The notes under the pieces are model-generated. The model did not search any database and was not told where the DNA came from. It saw only the letters and a list, made by a program, of their open reading frames with translations. A DNA stretch of 64,000 nucleotides. Origin: JAAYOS01 sp050950785. Its GTDB lineage: Bacteria > Bacillota > Clostridia > Oscillospirales > JAAYOS01. This document shows positions 1 through 8,443 of the stretch, piece after piece. The stretch lies in assembly GCA_050950785.1 (NCBI GenBank), contig JBMNIG010000024.1, positions 13,009-77,008 of the forward strand, given 5' to 3'. Position 1 is the first letter of the stretch; each line of letters opens with the position of its first letter. The position numbers were made by a program, and so were the translations under genes.

Positions 1-354
1 GCAATGAATCGCTACGCTATGAGTCCAAACCAGGTTATGCTATATGATTGGGAGCGCGAGCTTCTCCCCAACATGTATCCACAAGCCCTTGCAGCTCCGA
101 ACATTTGGGATGCCAACTATCAGGATAAGCGGACACTTCCCTCAATGATGTCGATCTCCACTGAGGAGAGTCAGGAATATGCCGCAATCATGGGCGACAT
201 AGATACACTTTTGAGCGAATCGATCGTTCCGTTTATAATCGGCAGCAAATCCCTTGACGAATATGACGATTTTGTCAATATGCTCAAAGCATTGAGGATT
301 GAGGACGCAATCGCAATTCAACAAGCTGCACTCGATCGTTACAACAACCGCTGA
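1..354 (+). CDS. ABC transporter extracellular solute-binding protein, C-terminal part
   Basis: Only the last ~117 residues are in the window; the frame is open from base 1, so the Met at base 4 is internal and the true start lies upstream. The C-terminal pattern, a segment beginning GSKSLDEYDDFVNMLKAL followed by repeated Ala/Gln and a final ALDRYNNR, is typical of lipoprotein solute-binding proteins of the LplA/family 1 type, which capture sugars or oligosaccharides for an ABC importer. The substrate cannot be read from this fragment. Nearby nagA makes an amino-sugar or glycan source plausible, but that is inference. Confidence 0.65.
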   Translation, partial: AMNRYAMSPNQVMLYDWERELLPNMYPQALAAPNIWDANYQDKRTLPSMMSISTEESQEYAAIMGDIDTLLSESIVPFIIGSKSLDEYDDFVNMLKALRIEDAIAIQQAALDRYNNR

Positions 355-412
355 TCTCACAATGTAAAAAGCAAAGCAATTGATTCTACTTCAATCACAA
401 TGCTTCAATTTT

Positions 413-446
413 TCGGGCATGGACTTCAACTGAAGTCCATGCCCGA
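413..446. terminator. Strong hairpin between convergent genes
   Basis: A perfect 16-bp inverted repeat with a 2-nt centre lies between the solute-binding protein gene and the oppositely oriented esterase gene. A run of five T precedes it on the plus strand, and only a weak T-rich stretch follows it. It probably ends transcription from one or both sides, although neither side has a textbook U-tract. Confidence 0.45.
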
Positions 447-504
447 TGTTCTTATGTATGCTTTGGCAGACAGGAGAACTGTTCCTCTGTCTGCCATATG
501 TAAA

Positions 505-1353
505 CTAAATTTGTCGTTTCGCTCCGCCCTTTGCATATTCATCCGTGCGGGGGATCCAATCCAAAAACTTCTCTACTACCAAGTCCCAGAATCGCCATTC
601 ATGTCCATGATTTGGAGTCTCAAACCATGTGACATCCGCGCCGTATTCCGTCAGTTTATCACGAAATTCTTGATTGGCGTTGTAAAGGAAGTCCTTTGCA
701 CCACAGGCAAGGTAAATCTTCGGGAACTTCCGTCCTTCTTTATATATGCTTTCGGCAAGCGAACTTGGATCATACTGGGGATTTATTTTACCCGATGTGA
801 CACTTTCTGCCACCTCGTTAGTATCTTCAGCTTTGGTATCACCGATATTTGCCAATGCCGCAGGATTAAGGCTAACTGCCGCAGAAAAGGCGCCCAGTGC
901 GGCAAATCGTTCCGGATTGTTGAGGGCATGTACCAATGTTCCATAACCGCCCATGGAAAGGCCTGCAATATATGTGTCCTCAGGTCGGTCGGATATTGGA
1001 AACATTCCACAAACAAACTCAGGTACTTCCTTCGATAAGAAATCAAAGAACCGATCACCTGACGGGTGATTTACATAAGACTTGTTTTCACCTGATATCA
1101 TTACTACCGCAATGTTGCGTTCCTCTGCATAAAACTCGACATTTGTGTAGCCGGTCCATGTTGCATGGTTATTCGCCATACCATGAAGCAGATAAAGGAC
1201 CGGGTACTTTGTTTTTGGCTTATGACTTGGCTTACTTCCGGGCTCAAGTCCCATACCCATAGCCTCCGGTGTCGTAGGCGATGGTACTACCACTGTGATG
1301 TCCACTGCCCTAAGCAGTGTATACGAGATAAAGTTACATGTGAATTTTGCCAT
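505..1353 (-). CDS. Alpha/beta-hydrolase esterase (EstA/FrmB-like)
   Basis: A 282-residue cytoplasmic serine hydrolase of the putative esterase family (tributyrin esterase EstA and S-formylglutathione hydrolase FrmB belong here). The nucleophile elbow GLSMGG places Ser at residue 133, LYLLHGM at about residue 53 is the oxyanion-hole strand, ACGAKDF near 225 carries the likely acid and NHGHEW near 258 the likely catalytic His. There is no signal peptide. The ATG follows GAAGGAG with 6-nt spacing. It ends just before a strong hairpin. Natural substrate is unknown; short acyl esters or deacetylation of sugars would fit the family and the neighbouring nagA. Confidence 0.85.
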   Translation of the reverse strand: MAKFTCNFISYTLLRAVDITVVVPSPTTPEAMGMGLEPGSKPSHKPKTKYPVLYLLHGMANNHATWTGYTNVEFYAEERNIAVVMISGENKSYVNHPSGDRFFDFLSKEVPEFVCGMFPISDRPEDTYIAGLSMGGYGTLVHALNNPERFAALGAFSAAVSLNPAALANIGDTKAEDTNEVAESVTSGKINPQYDPSSLAESIYKEGRKFPKIYLACGAKDFLYNANQEFRDKLTEYGADVTWFETPNHGHEWRFWDLVVEKFLDWIPRTDEYAKGGAKRQI

Positions 1354-1461
1354 TTGTCTTTCTCCTTCGCTTTAATTTATTATTACTTCCTCGATTCTAA
1401 AAACAATTTTTTTAACCTTGGAAGCATTTTGCGTACCTATGCGATGTCCTGCACGTATTCA

Positions 1462-2598
1462 TCAATCCAATTTTATATCCCCATCAACCATTACAAAAAC
1501 GGGTTTGTAACAGTTGTCAAGAGCTATAATGTCAGCGCATTTACCTGGTTCTATACTCCCAATTTTGTGATAAACGCCAAGTGATCGTGCAGGATTTTCA
1601 GTAACTGCAAGCACGGCTCTTTCAAATGGTTCTCCAGTCATCTCTATATACTTTGCAAGTGCCACGTCGAGAGATAAAGTGCTTCCTGCAAGTGTTCCTC
1701 CATCCATCAGGCGTGCGATACCGCTTTTCACCTCTACCGGCGAACTACCAAGTGTATAAATTCCATCGGGTAGCCCACCGGCACGCATACAATCGGAAAC
1801 CAATACGATCTTATCAGGTCCTTTGCAACGCAATGCAACCTCCACAGCAGGAGGTGCAATGTGATATCCGTCACAGATGATTTCAGCGTAAGCACTAGAC
1901 AATAGAGCTGCTCCCAGCAGCCCCGGCTCTCGATGGTGCATGGGTGCCATACCGTTGTAAATGTGGACAATGCGCTTTGCGCCTGCCTTGATGGCATGCA
2001 TTGTCTGCTCATAGTCGGCTGACGAATGTCCCAATGATACATTGATGTCCATTGAGCACAGATATCTGATAGCTTCTAAAGCCTGAGGTTGTTCCGGTGC
2101 AACAGCAATGTTCAGGACAGTTCCCCTGCTACCCACTAAGATCCTCTCAATCAGTTCAATCGAAATATCTTGTAGATACTCACCCTGATGGGCCCCTCTG
2201 TATTCTGACGTTAAGAACGGGCCTTCTACGTAGCTTCCTAGTATTTTGGCACCTTCACAGCCACTCTTTATTGTCTCAGCTACATTTGCAAGCGCGCTTC
2301 TTATGCAGTCCTCGGAGGCAGTGACTGTTGTAGGTAAAAATGATGTTACCCCATGTGATGCAAGATACTTAGACATGGTATTAAGAGCATCGTATGTAGC
2401 GTCCATAGTATCAGCACCAGCGCAGCCGTGGATATGCGTGTCGATCAAACCGGGTATAACTCGATAACCGGAAAAGTCTAACGTCGTACCTTTTGGGCAC
2501 TTGCCCGGCGTAACATCTTTTATGGTGCTACCTTCAACGCTAATCGTGGCTTCAGTGAGCCGTCCTTCGATCAATACTCTGTCACTCCAAATAACCAT
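1462..2598 (-). CDS. nagA: N-acetylglucosamine-6-phosphate deacetylase
   Basis: NagA removes acetate from GlcNAc-6-phosphate to give glucosamine-6-phosphate, feeding amino sugars to glycolysis or wall recycling. The 378-residue protein has the amidohydrolase signatures in order: DTHIHG near 52, YVEGPFL near 123 (metal Glu), LGHSSADY near 190, a HIYNGM-PMHHREPG stretch near 212, CDGYHIAP near 243 and VSDCMRAGG near 267 (catalytic Asp). HIYNGM replaces the more usual HLFNAM. No Shine-Dalgarno precedes the ATG; the promoter -10 ends only 6 nt upstream, so the mRNA may be leaderless. No nagB is visible next to it. Confidence 0.92.
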   Translation of the reverse strand: MVIWSDRVLIEGRLTEATISVEGSTIKDVTPGKCPKGTTLDFSGYRVIPGLIDTHIHGCAGADTMDATYDALNTMSKYLASHGVTSFLPTTVTASEDCIRSALANVAETIKSGCEGAKILGSYVEGPFLTSEYRGAHQGEYLQDISIELIERILVGSRGTVLNIAVAPEQPQALEAIRYLCSMDINVSLGHSSADYEQTMHAIKAGAKRIVHIYNGMAPMHHREPGLLGAALLSSAYAEIICDGYHIAPPAVEVALRCKGPDKIVLVSDCMRAGGLPDGIYTLGSSPVEVKSGIARLMDGGTLAGSTLSLDVALAKYIEMTGEPFERAVLAVTENPARSLGVYHKIGSIEPGKCADIIALDNCYKPVFVMVDGDIKLD

Positions 2599-2604
2599 GT
2601 GTTA

Positions 2605-2634
2605 ATCATACACTTTTTTGGTATTGGATTTCAA
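2605..2634 (-). promoter_or_regulatory. nagA promoter, possibly giving a leaderless mRNA
   Basis: On the minus strand TTGAAA and TATGAT are separated by 18 nt. Only six bases lie between the -10 and the nagA ATG, so transcription would begin at or next to the start codon. The absence of a ribosome binding site agrees with this. Confidence 0.5.
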
Positions 2635-2772
2635 GACTATTTAGACATTTTATGAATTTTGGATTATTAGACGGTGATTCTCGGTCAAATGAATATGAAT
2701 ATTCGGGAAAGCAATTCCCTTTTTGCCACCATCGTTTGATCACACTTGATACGAATTTTCTGCTGCTTCAAT

Positions 2773-3759
2773 CTACTCAAGTGTGGCGTACATTATCGCT
2801 TTGATGGTATGCATGCGATTTTCCGACTGTGGAAAAACCAACGATTGCGGGCTTTCGAACACCTCGTTTGTTACCTCCATACAGGACCGGTTGAATCTCT
2901 TCCCCATCTCCCTGCCGATATCAGTCTTAAGATCATGGAACGAGGGCAGGCAATGCATAAATACAGCCCGTGGACCGGCATTATCCATCAGTTGCTTGTT
3001 TACTTGGTAGGGCGAAAGCTCTCGCACCCGCTCTTCCCAAACCGATTGAGGTTCTCCCATGGATACCCAAACATCCGTATAGATAACCTCTGCTCCTACG
3101 ACAGCCTCATTTGGATCTTCACAAAAGCTGATAGTTGCGCCGGTTTGGCTTGCTATTTTGCGGCATTGCTCAACCAGTTCTGAATCGGGGTAATATTTTT
3201 GGGGAGCACAAGCAGTAAAATGCATACCCATCATTGCGCAACCTATCATAAGGGAGTTGCCCATGTTGTAGCGGGCATCACCCAAATAAACAAGATGGAT
3301 ACCTTTTATCCCACCAAAATGTTCTTTTATAGTCAAAAGATCCGCCAGTACCTGTGTGGGATGAAATTTGTCGGTCAACCCATTCCATACGGGAACGGAG
3401 GCATATTTAGCAAGCACTTCCACTCGCTGCTGAGAATATCCGCGGTATCCTATCCCTTCATATAATCCGGAAAGCACCCGAGCCGTATCGGCTATGCTTT
3501 CTTTTGCACCTATCTGTGAACCAATGGTATCCAGGTATGTCACACCCATTCCTAAATCATAGGCCGCAACTTCAAAGCTGCATCGGGTACGTGTGCTTGT
3601 TTTTTCAAAAATCAACGCGATGTTCTTACCTTTTTTAACTTCGTGCAAAATCCCATTTTTCTTTTCGGCCTTTAGCTGCGTTGACAAAGCAAGCAGTTCC
3701 TGTAGTTCGGAAGGTGTATAGTCCAGCAGCTTTAAAAAGTCTCTTCCGACAAATGACAT
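2773..3759 (-). CDS. argF: Ornithine carbamoyltransferase
   Basis: ArgF condenses ornithine with carbamoyl phosphate to citrulline. The 328-residue length is normal. The carbamoyl-phosphate loop STRTR is at 55-59, HPTQVLADLLTI near 145 is the second phosphate-binding loop, and MHCLPS near 270 carries the active-site Cys. This is the last gene of argC-J-B-D-F: its ATG is 3 nt after the argD stop and has GGGGAGG 8 nt upstream. An anabolic role is inferred from this operon; catabolic ArcB enzymes share the motifs but normally sit with arcA or arcC. Confidence 0.95.
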   Translation of the reverse strand: MSFVGRDFLKLLDYTPSELQELLALSTQLKAEKKNGILHEVKKGKNIALIFEKTSTRTRCSFEVAAYDLGMGVTYLDTIGSQIGAKESIADTARVLSGLYEGIGYRGYSQQRVEVLAKYASVPVWNGLTDKFHPTQVLADLLTIKEHFGGIKGIHLVYLGDARYNMGNSLMIGCAMMGMHFTACAPQKYYPDSELVEQCRKIASQTGATISFCEDPNEAVVGAEVIYTDVWVSMGEPQSVWEERVRELSPYQVNKQLMDNAGPRAVFMHCLPSFHDLKTDIGREMGKRFNRSCMEVTNEVFESPQSLVFPQSENRMHTIKAIMYATLE

Positions 3760-3762
3760 GGC

Positions 3763-4932
3763 TCAATCCTCCCCACATACATCTTTGATTATTTCTATCG
3801 CCTGATCCAGCTCCTTCTGAGGGATGTTCAACGCTGGTAATAGTCTCACCTTGTCTTTAGCACTCAATGGAAGCACACCTCTCTTTATGCACTCTTGAAT
3901 AACGGCTTTCGAGTCTTTTGCAGTTTCAATACCAATAATCAAGCCCAAACCGTTAACGCTCTTTATCCCTTTGGCACCAACAAGAGTTGCAAAGATATGA
4001 TCTGACTTTTCCTTAACCTCCTTGAGCAGTTTTGTATCTATTCGGGATAGGACACTTATGGCAGCAGCACAGCTCAAGGGATTGCCGCCAAAGGTGGACC
4101 CGTGGGTACCGGGTGTAAAAACATCGGCTGTTTTAGCACTAAACAACGTAGCTCCAATTGGCAGTCCTCCCCCTAGCCCCTTTGCGGTTGTGACAATGTC
4201 AGGCATAATTCCATAATGCATATAACCGTATAGCTCACCTGTTCGCCCGTTACCCACTTGGACCTCATCGGCAATAAGTAAGATGTCGTAATCAGCGGCG
4301 ATTTTAGCCATCCCCTTTACAAATTCCGGCTCCAATGGAATTACGCCCCCTTCGCCCAGTACGACCTCAAAAAGTATTGCCGCAACCTTGTTTCTTTCAA
4401 CCAATTGCTTTATTGATTCAATGTTGTTGTGCTCGGCATGTAAAAACCCCTGTGTTAAAGGCTGAAAATCCTTATGAAAGGAGTCCTGACCCGTTGCCGC
4501 AAGCGTGGTAATGGTCCTTCCGTGAAAACTGTTTCTTAGCGTAATAATATTGTAGTATTCGGGTCCCTTCTTTTCGCAGGCATATTTTCGGGCTGCTTTT
4601 ATCGCACACTCGTTAGCCTCTGCGCCCGAATTAGAAAAGAACACTTTTCTCATTCCCGTTCGCAAGCATAGCATCTCAGCCAAGACCGCACTTGGCTCTG
4701 TATAATAAAGATTCGATGTGTGCTGATATTTTTGCATCTGAGATATAACGGCCTTCTGCCATGCCTCATCGGCGAAACCAAAAGTGTTGACACCGATCCC
4801 CGTTCCAAGGTCAATATATTGCTTGCCTTCGCTATCCGTAACAATTGAACCCTTCCCGCTAACAATTTCAATGGGAAAACGGGAGTATGTATTTGCAATA
4901 TATGTCTTATCCAGCTTCATGATCTGTCCCAT
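3763..4932 (-). CDS. argD: Acetylornithine aminotransferase
   Basis: A class III PLP-dependent aminotransferase that converts N-acetylglutamate semialdehyde and glutamate to N-acetylornithine. NSGAEANE near 101 binds the cofactor phosphate, ADEVQVGNGRTG near 221 carries the Asp that contacts the pyridine nitrogen, and Lys251 in TTAKGLGGG forms the Schiff base. The strand that usually reads E-P-(I/V)-Q-GEGG is EVVLGEGG here, a small departure. The start (MGQIMKL) follows GAGGAG and lies 3 nt beyond the argB stop, suggesting translational coupling. Confidence 0.94.
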   Translation of the reverse strand: MGQIMKLDKTYIANTYSRFPIEIVSGKGSIVTDSEGKQYIDLGTGIGVNTFGFADEAWQKAVISQMQKYQHTSNLYYTEPSAVLAEMLCLRTGMRKVFFSNSGAEANECAIKAARKYACEKKGPEYYNIITLRNSFHGRTITTLAATGQDSFHKDFQPLTQGFLHAEHNNIESIKQLVERNKVAAILFEVVLGEGGVIPLEPEFVKGMAKIAADYDILLIADEVQVGNGRTGELYGYMHYGIMPDIVTTAKGLGGGLPIGATLFSAKTADVFTPGTHGSTFGGNPLSCAAAISVLSRIDTKLLKEVKEKSDHIFATLVGAKGIKSVNGLGLIIGIETAKDSKAVIQECIKRGVLPLSAKDKVRLLPALNIPQKELDQAIEIIKDVCGED

Positions 4933-4935
4933 ATC

Positions 4936-5796
4936 CTACTCCTCACTTTGAAACATGGTTCCAATACCTTCATCGGTCAAGGTTTCGATCAAAAGCGCAT
5001 GGGGGATACGACCATCAATGATAAAAGCTTTCTTTACTCCTCCATCAAGCGCGGAGATACAGCAGTCCACTTTGGGGATCATGCCGCCTGAGATTATCCC
5101 TTCTTCCTTTAATGCGAAAGCCTGTTTATATGTAATTTTTGATATCAATGTAGACGGATCATCCTTGTCTCGAAGGATCCCGCATATATCGGTCATCAAA
5201 AACAGACTTTCAGCACCCAGGCTGGCAGCAAGCTCCGCGGCGGCAGTGTCGGCATTGATGTTATATACATTCCCCTGATTGTCGCAGCCGATCGTGGAGA
5301 TAACCGGAATATATCCTTTTTCGATCACATCTAAAATCGGCTCCGTATTAGTTTGGATGATCTCACCGACATAGCCCAGCCTCTCATCCTTCATACGTGC
5401 CATTATCATATGCCCGTCAACACCGGAAAGTCCGATGGCTTTGCCGTCTTTGTTTTGGATCAGGTTGACCAGGCTTTTGTTGATTTTGCCGGACAGCACC
5501 ATCTGCACGATTTCGACGGTTTCTTTATCGGTAACCCGTAGGCCATCGATGAACTTACTCTCTTTTCCTACCAGTCTTAGCATCTCGGTGATCTCAGGGC
5601 CTCCGCCGTGCACGAGAACAACTTTTACTCCTATTAAAGATAAAAGAACGATATCACGCATTACCGAGTCTTTAAGCTGCTCATTGATCATGGCACTGCC
5701 GCCATATTTGATAACTATGATCTTGCCATAGTAATTTTGAATGTACGGCAAAGCACTTACTAAAATTGATGCGCGCTGCGCATTTGATATTTGCAT
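4936..5796 (-). CDS. argB: Acetylglutamate kinase
   Basis: ArgB phosphorylates N-acetylglutamate, the usual arginine feedback point. VIKYGGSAM near 30 and LVHGGGPEI near 61 are the ATP- and substrate-binding glycine loops; NINADTAAAELA near 205 is the conserved C-domain stretch. I chose the second ATG (protein MQISNAQRASIL..., 286 aa) because AAGGAGG lies 5 nt upstream and the sequence then matches the usual family N-terminus. A first ATG six codons upstream overlaps the argJ stop as ATGA but has no ribosome binding site. Confidence 0.94.
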   Translation of the reverse strand: MQISNAQRASILVSALPYIQNYYGKIIVIKYGGSAMINEQLKDSVMRDIVLLSLIGVKVVLVHGGGPEITEMLRLVGKESKFIDGLRVTDKETVEIVQMVLSGKINKSLVNLIQNKDGKAIGLSGVDGHMIMARMKDERLGYVGEIIQTNTEPILDVIEKGYIPVISTIGCDNQGNVYNINADTAAAELAASLGAESLFLMTDICGILRDKDDPSTLISKITYKQAFALKEEGIISGGMIPKVDCCISALDGGVKKAFIIDGRIPHALLIETLTDEGIGTMFQSEE

Positions 5797-5810
5797 GGTC
5801 TCCTCCTTAT

Positions 5811-7022
5811 TCATGTGCGGTAGCTGCCGTTTATTCTTACATACTCATAAGTCAGGTCGCATCCCCAAGCGATGGCATGAGCTGTTCCGCTGTTCAGGTC
5901 GATCAGCACCTCGACCTCTTCTTCCTGCAGGATCTCTTTAGCGGTGTCCTCCGGAAACTCCACACCTATACCGCCTTTGCACACCAGGATACTGCCCTTA
6001 GAGGAGGAAAGCCTAACGTCAACCTTGCTTATATCTATCGACTCTCCGCTGTAACCGATGGCACATAGCAAACGTCCCCAGTTTGCATCAGCCCCAAACA
6101 TTGCCGTCTTTACCAACGAGGAAGATATCACCGACTTTGCTACTTTTCTAGCCACCTCCTCAGACTCTGCACCATTTGCTCTGCATGTCAGCAGCTTAGT
6201 CGCACCTTCTCCATCGCGTGCGATGGCGCGACTCAAATGTACAGTCACTTTGTTTAGCGCTTTCATAAATGAATCAAAGGCTGTTCCATAGGAGACAATC
6301 GGTGTGTTTTTTGCTTCACCGTTAGCCAATATAACAACCAAATCATTTGTGGATGTATCTCCATCAACACTAATCATGTTGAAGGTCGAGCTAACGTCGT
6401 TTGAAAGTGCAGCTTGAAGCATTTCCGAAGATATGGCACAATCGGTTGTTATAAAAGCAAGCATCGTTGCCATATTAGGGTGTATCATTCCACTTCCTTT
6501 TGCGATTCCGCCGACTCTGCATTCTACGCCGTTGATTTCAAAGGAAACTGCAAACTCTTTGAGTTTTGTATCGGTTGTCATAATTGCTTCTGCCGCTTTA
6601 CTGCTGTAATCACCCAGTCCCTGAGCCAATGCGGGCAAACTATTGGCAATTGGATCGATTGGCAGCTCCTGTCCAATCACCCCGGTGGAAGCCACAACAA
6701 CATCCCTTGTACTGATGTTCAACTGCTCAGCCACCAATTTGCACATTTCGGCAGCAACATCCATACCATTTGTAGTGCAAGCATTGGCGTTCCCGCTATT
6801 ACAAATAATCGCCTGGGCTTTTCCATCAGTCAAATTTTCTTTGGTTACCACCAATGGCGCTGCCTTTACCAGATTTGTCGTATATACTGCCGCTGCGTTT
6901 GCCACTGCACTGCTGTATATTAAAGCCAAGTCCTTTTTGCTTTTGTTTTTCCGTATGCCGCAGTGAACTCCGTTTGCCATAAAACCTTTAGCGGCACAAA
7001 CACCACCGTTTATCACTTGCAT
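5811..7022 (-). CDS. argJ: Glutamate N-acetyltransferase / amino-acid acetyltransferase
   Basis: ArgJ moves the acetyl group from N-acetylornithine to glutamate, closing the acetyl cycle; bifunctional forms also use acetyl-CoA. The pro-enzyme self-cleaves before the Thr of the conserved HPNMATMLAF motif, which is Thr186 here. The motif is intact, so alpha and beta chains of about 185 and 218 residues are expected. I moved the start to the ATG at 7022 (403 aa), 7 nt after AAGGAG and 11 nt past the argC stop; the longer frame adds 21 residues that overlap argC. Confidence 0.94.
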   Translation of the reverse strand: MQVINGGVCAAKGFMANGVHCGIRKNKSKKDLALIYSSAVANAAAVYTTNLVKAAPLVVTKENLTDGKAQAIICNSGNANACTTNGMDVAAEMCKLVAEQLNISTRDVVVASTGVIGQELPIDPIANSLPALAQGLGDYSSKAAEAIMTTDTKLKEFAVSFEINGVECRVGGIAKGSGMIHPNMATMLAFITTDCAISSEMLQAALSNDVSSTFNMISVDGDTSTNDLVVILANGEAKNTPIVSYGTAFDSFMKALNKVTVHLSRAIARDGEGATKLLTCRANGAESEEVARKVAKSVISSSLVKTAMFGADANWGRLLCAIGYSGESIDISKVDVRLSSSKGSILVCKGGIGVEFPEDTAKEILQEEEVEVLIDLNSGTAHAIAWGCDLTYEYVRINGSYRT

Positions 7023-7033
7023 TGTTTTTCTCC

Positions 7034-7963
7034 TTATAAATCCAATCCTGTTGTTTTGTCGAGACCAAGCTTGATGTTCAGGCACTCAATCGCGGCTCCA
7101 GCAGATCCTTTACCCAAGTTGTCATAGCGTGCCATCAAAAGAATACGCTGTTCATTGCCGCATACCGTAATTTGCATGGAGTCCTTACCCTCAAGTCCTG
7201 CAGCCGACACATAACCATTTTCGTCTATGCTTTCATAATATCTTACTAATGGATCATTGTATTTCTCCTGCAGTACTCGTCGTACATCATCAATCGTTTT
7301 CCCGGCACTAAGCTGCTGTGCGAAGAGGGATACCGTAACCAACATACCGCTATAAAAGTTCGAAACAATAGGACAAAATATAGGGTCATATGTAATCCCC
7401 GTCATTGCTTTCATTTCCGGCAAGTGCTTGTGCCTTTGACCCAGTGCATACTCACGAGGAGCTTTCAACAACTCATCAGGCTTTTCTTCATAATGAGCAA
7501 TCATCCTCTTTCCACCTCCGCTGTAGCCTGTTAGCGAGTGGCAGGTCAAAAGCGTATCTTTTGATATGATAGATTCCTTAATGAGTGGATAAACAAGCGC
7601 AATAAAACCCGTTGCATGACATCCCGGAACTGCTATGCGTTGTGAGTTGATGATCTCGTTCTCATGCTCATCTGACAATTCCGGAAAGCCGTAGGTCCAA
7701 CCTTTCTGTGTTCGATGCGCTGTAGACGCGTCCATTACTGTAACTTCAGGGTTTTCAATAAGTGACAAGGCCTCACGGGCAGCTTCATCCGGCAAACACA
7801 AAACAGAAATATCGGCTGTGTTGAGCATTTCTTTTCTTGCAGAAGTGTCCTTTCGCTCTACATCCGAAAGCCACAACAATTTCAGATCGCTTCGATCGGC
7901 AAGCCTTTCGTAAATACGCAAGCCCGTTGTGCCAGCTCTTCCGTCAACAAATACCTTTTTCAC
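7034..7963 (-). CDS. argC: N-acetyl-gamma-glutamyl-phosphate reductase, type 2
   Basis: First gene of the arginine operon; an NADPH-dependent reductase that makes N-acetylglutamate semialdehyde. At 309 residues it is the shorter type 2 form. VFVDGRAGTTGLRIYERL at the N-terminus is the dinucleotide-binding loop, and VPGCHATGF holds the catalytic Cys115. I chose GTG at 7963, which has AAAGGGG 9 nt upstream and gives the expected VKKVFVDG start. An ATG ten codons further upstream has AAAGG directly against it with no spacing. Confidence 0.9.
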   Translation of the reverse strand: MKKVFVDGRAGTTGLRIYERLADRSDLKLLWLSDVERKDTSARKEMLNTADISVLCLPDEAAREALSLIENPEVTVMDASTAHRTQKGWTYGFPELSDEHENEIINSQRIAVPGCHATGFIALVYPLIKESIISKDTLLTCHSLTGYSGGGKRMIAHYEEKPDELLKAPREYALGQRHKHLPEMKAMTGITYDPIFCPIVSNFYSGMLVTVSLFAQQLSAGKTIDDVRRVLQEKYNDPLVRYYESIDENGYVSAAGLEGKDSMQITVCGNEQRILLMARYDNLGKGSAGAAIECLNIKLGLDKTTGLDL

Positions 7964-8049
7964 TATTTTCAACCCCTTTGAATAAAATTGCATCCTTTTG
8001 CATAGATACCAGTGTAAAGTGGATGTAATTATGCATTATGTTATTATGG

Positions 8050-8068
8050 TATGTATAATTATTCAGTA
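8050..8068. promoter_or_regulatory. Candidate ARG box (ArgR/AhrC operator)
   Basis: TATGTATAATTATTCAGTA is close to the Firmicute ARG-box consensus (ATGAATAATTATTCAT core, two mismatches) and is nearly palindromic. It lies about 85 bp upstream of argC at the downstream edge of the promoter, where bound repressor would block RNA polymerase. No argR gene is in the window. Confidence 0.6.
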
Positions 8069-8096
8069 TATTACATTATAATGGAATATAAATCAA
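8068..8096 (-). promoter_or_regulatory. argCJBDF promoter
   Basis: TTGATT and TAATAT are separated by 17 nt on the minus strand, directly upstream of the candidate ARG box. The region is very A+T rich and overlapping -10 choices exist, so the exact hexamer is uncertain. Confidence 0.45.
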
Positions 8097-8187
8097 CACA
8101 AAGCTGCTAATATTCACATTATTGTATATTTATCCAAACCCGGCATTGTATTCTGCCATACACTTCTACAAACTGCACTACGCAGTC

Positions 8188-8428
8188 AGACAAGGGGACG
8201 GTTTTTCTGTCTTGGAGCTTGCGCCAAGTTTAAGACATAGGCAAAGATATCTGGACGGTTCTGTTGTCCGATTTTTCTACCCTAATCTCGTTATGCTCTC
8301 AACAAAAAACGCTCTGCCCATTAGGCAGAGCGTCTCTTTGTTGATGTGCACGAAGCGAAATAACTTATGTTACACGGATCCAAACACAGAACCGTTCTTG
8401 TGTCTGGCCCCATCTCCGTGTCTGGTCT
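8188..8428. repeat. Degenerate REP-like palindromic repeats
   Basis: No gene is visible from 8097 to 8443. This stretch carries related fragments: a GACAAGGGGACGG segment near 8189, GGACGGTTCTGTTGTC near 8252, and AGAACCGTTCTTGTGTC near 8389. They resemble the arms of the perfect palindrome at 47404-47453. The pattern suggests decayed copies of one short dispersed inverted repeat. Confidence 0.45.
8303..8334 (-). terminator. Intrinsic terminator of the GntR/membrane-protein operon
   Basis: A 10-bp GC-rich stem (ACGCTCTGCC paired with GGCAGAGCGT) with a 5-nt loop is followed on the minus strand by six T. It lies about 110 bp beyond the stop of the DUF1648-type gene. Confidence 0.75.
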
Positions 8429-8443
8429 AAAAGTAGTCTATTT

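Noticed and set aside
400..1038. 212-codon plus-strand frame opposite the esterase
   Set aside because: Overlaps a confident minus-strand gene along its length, with Cys-rich unstructured sequence and no start signal.
2700..2730. GGGAA / TTCCC hairpin with five T on the plus strand between argF and nagA
   Set aside because: Only a 5-bp stem and no plus-strand gene or promoter leads into it; too weak to call as a terminator.
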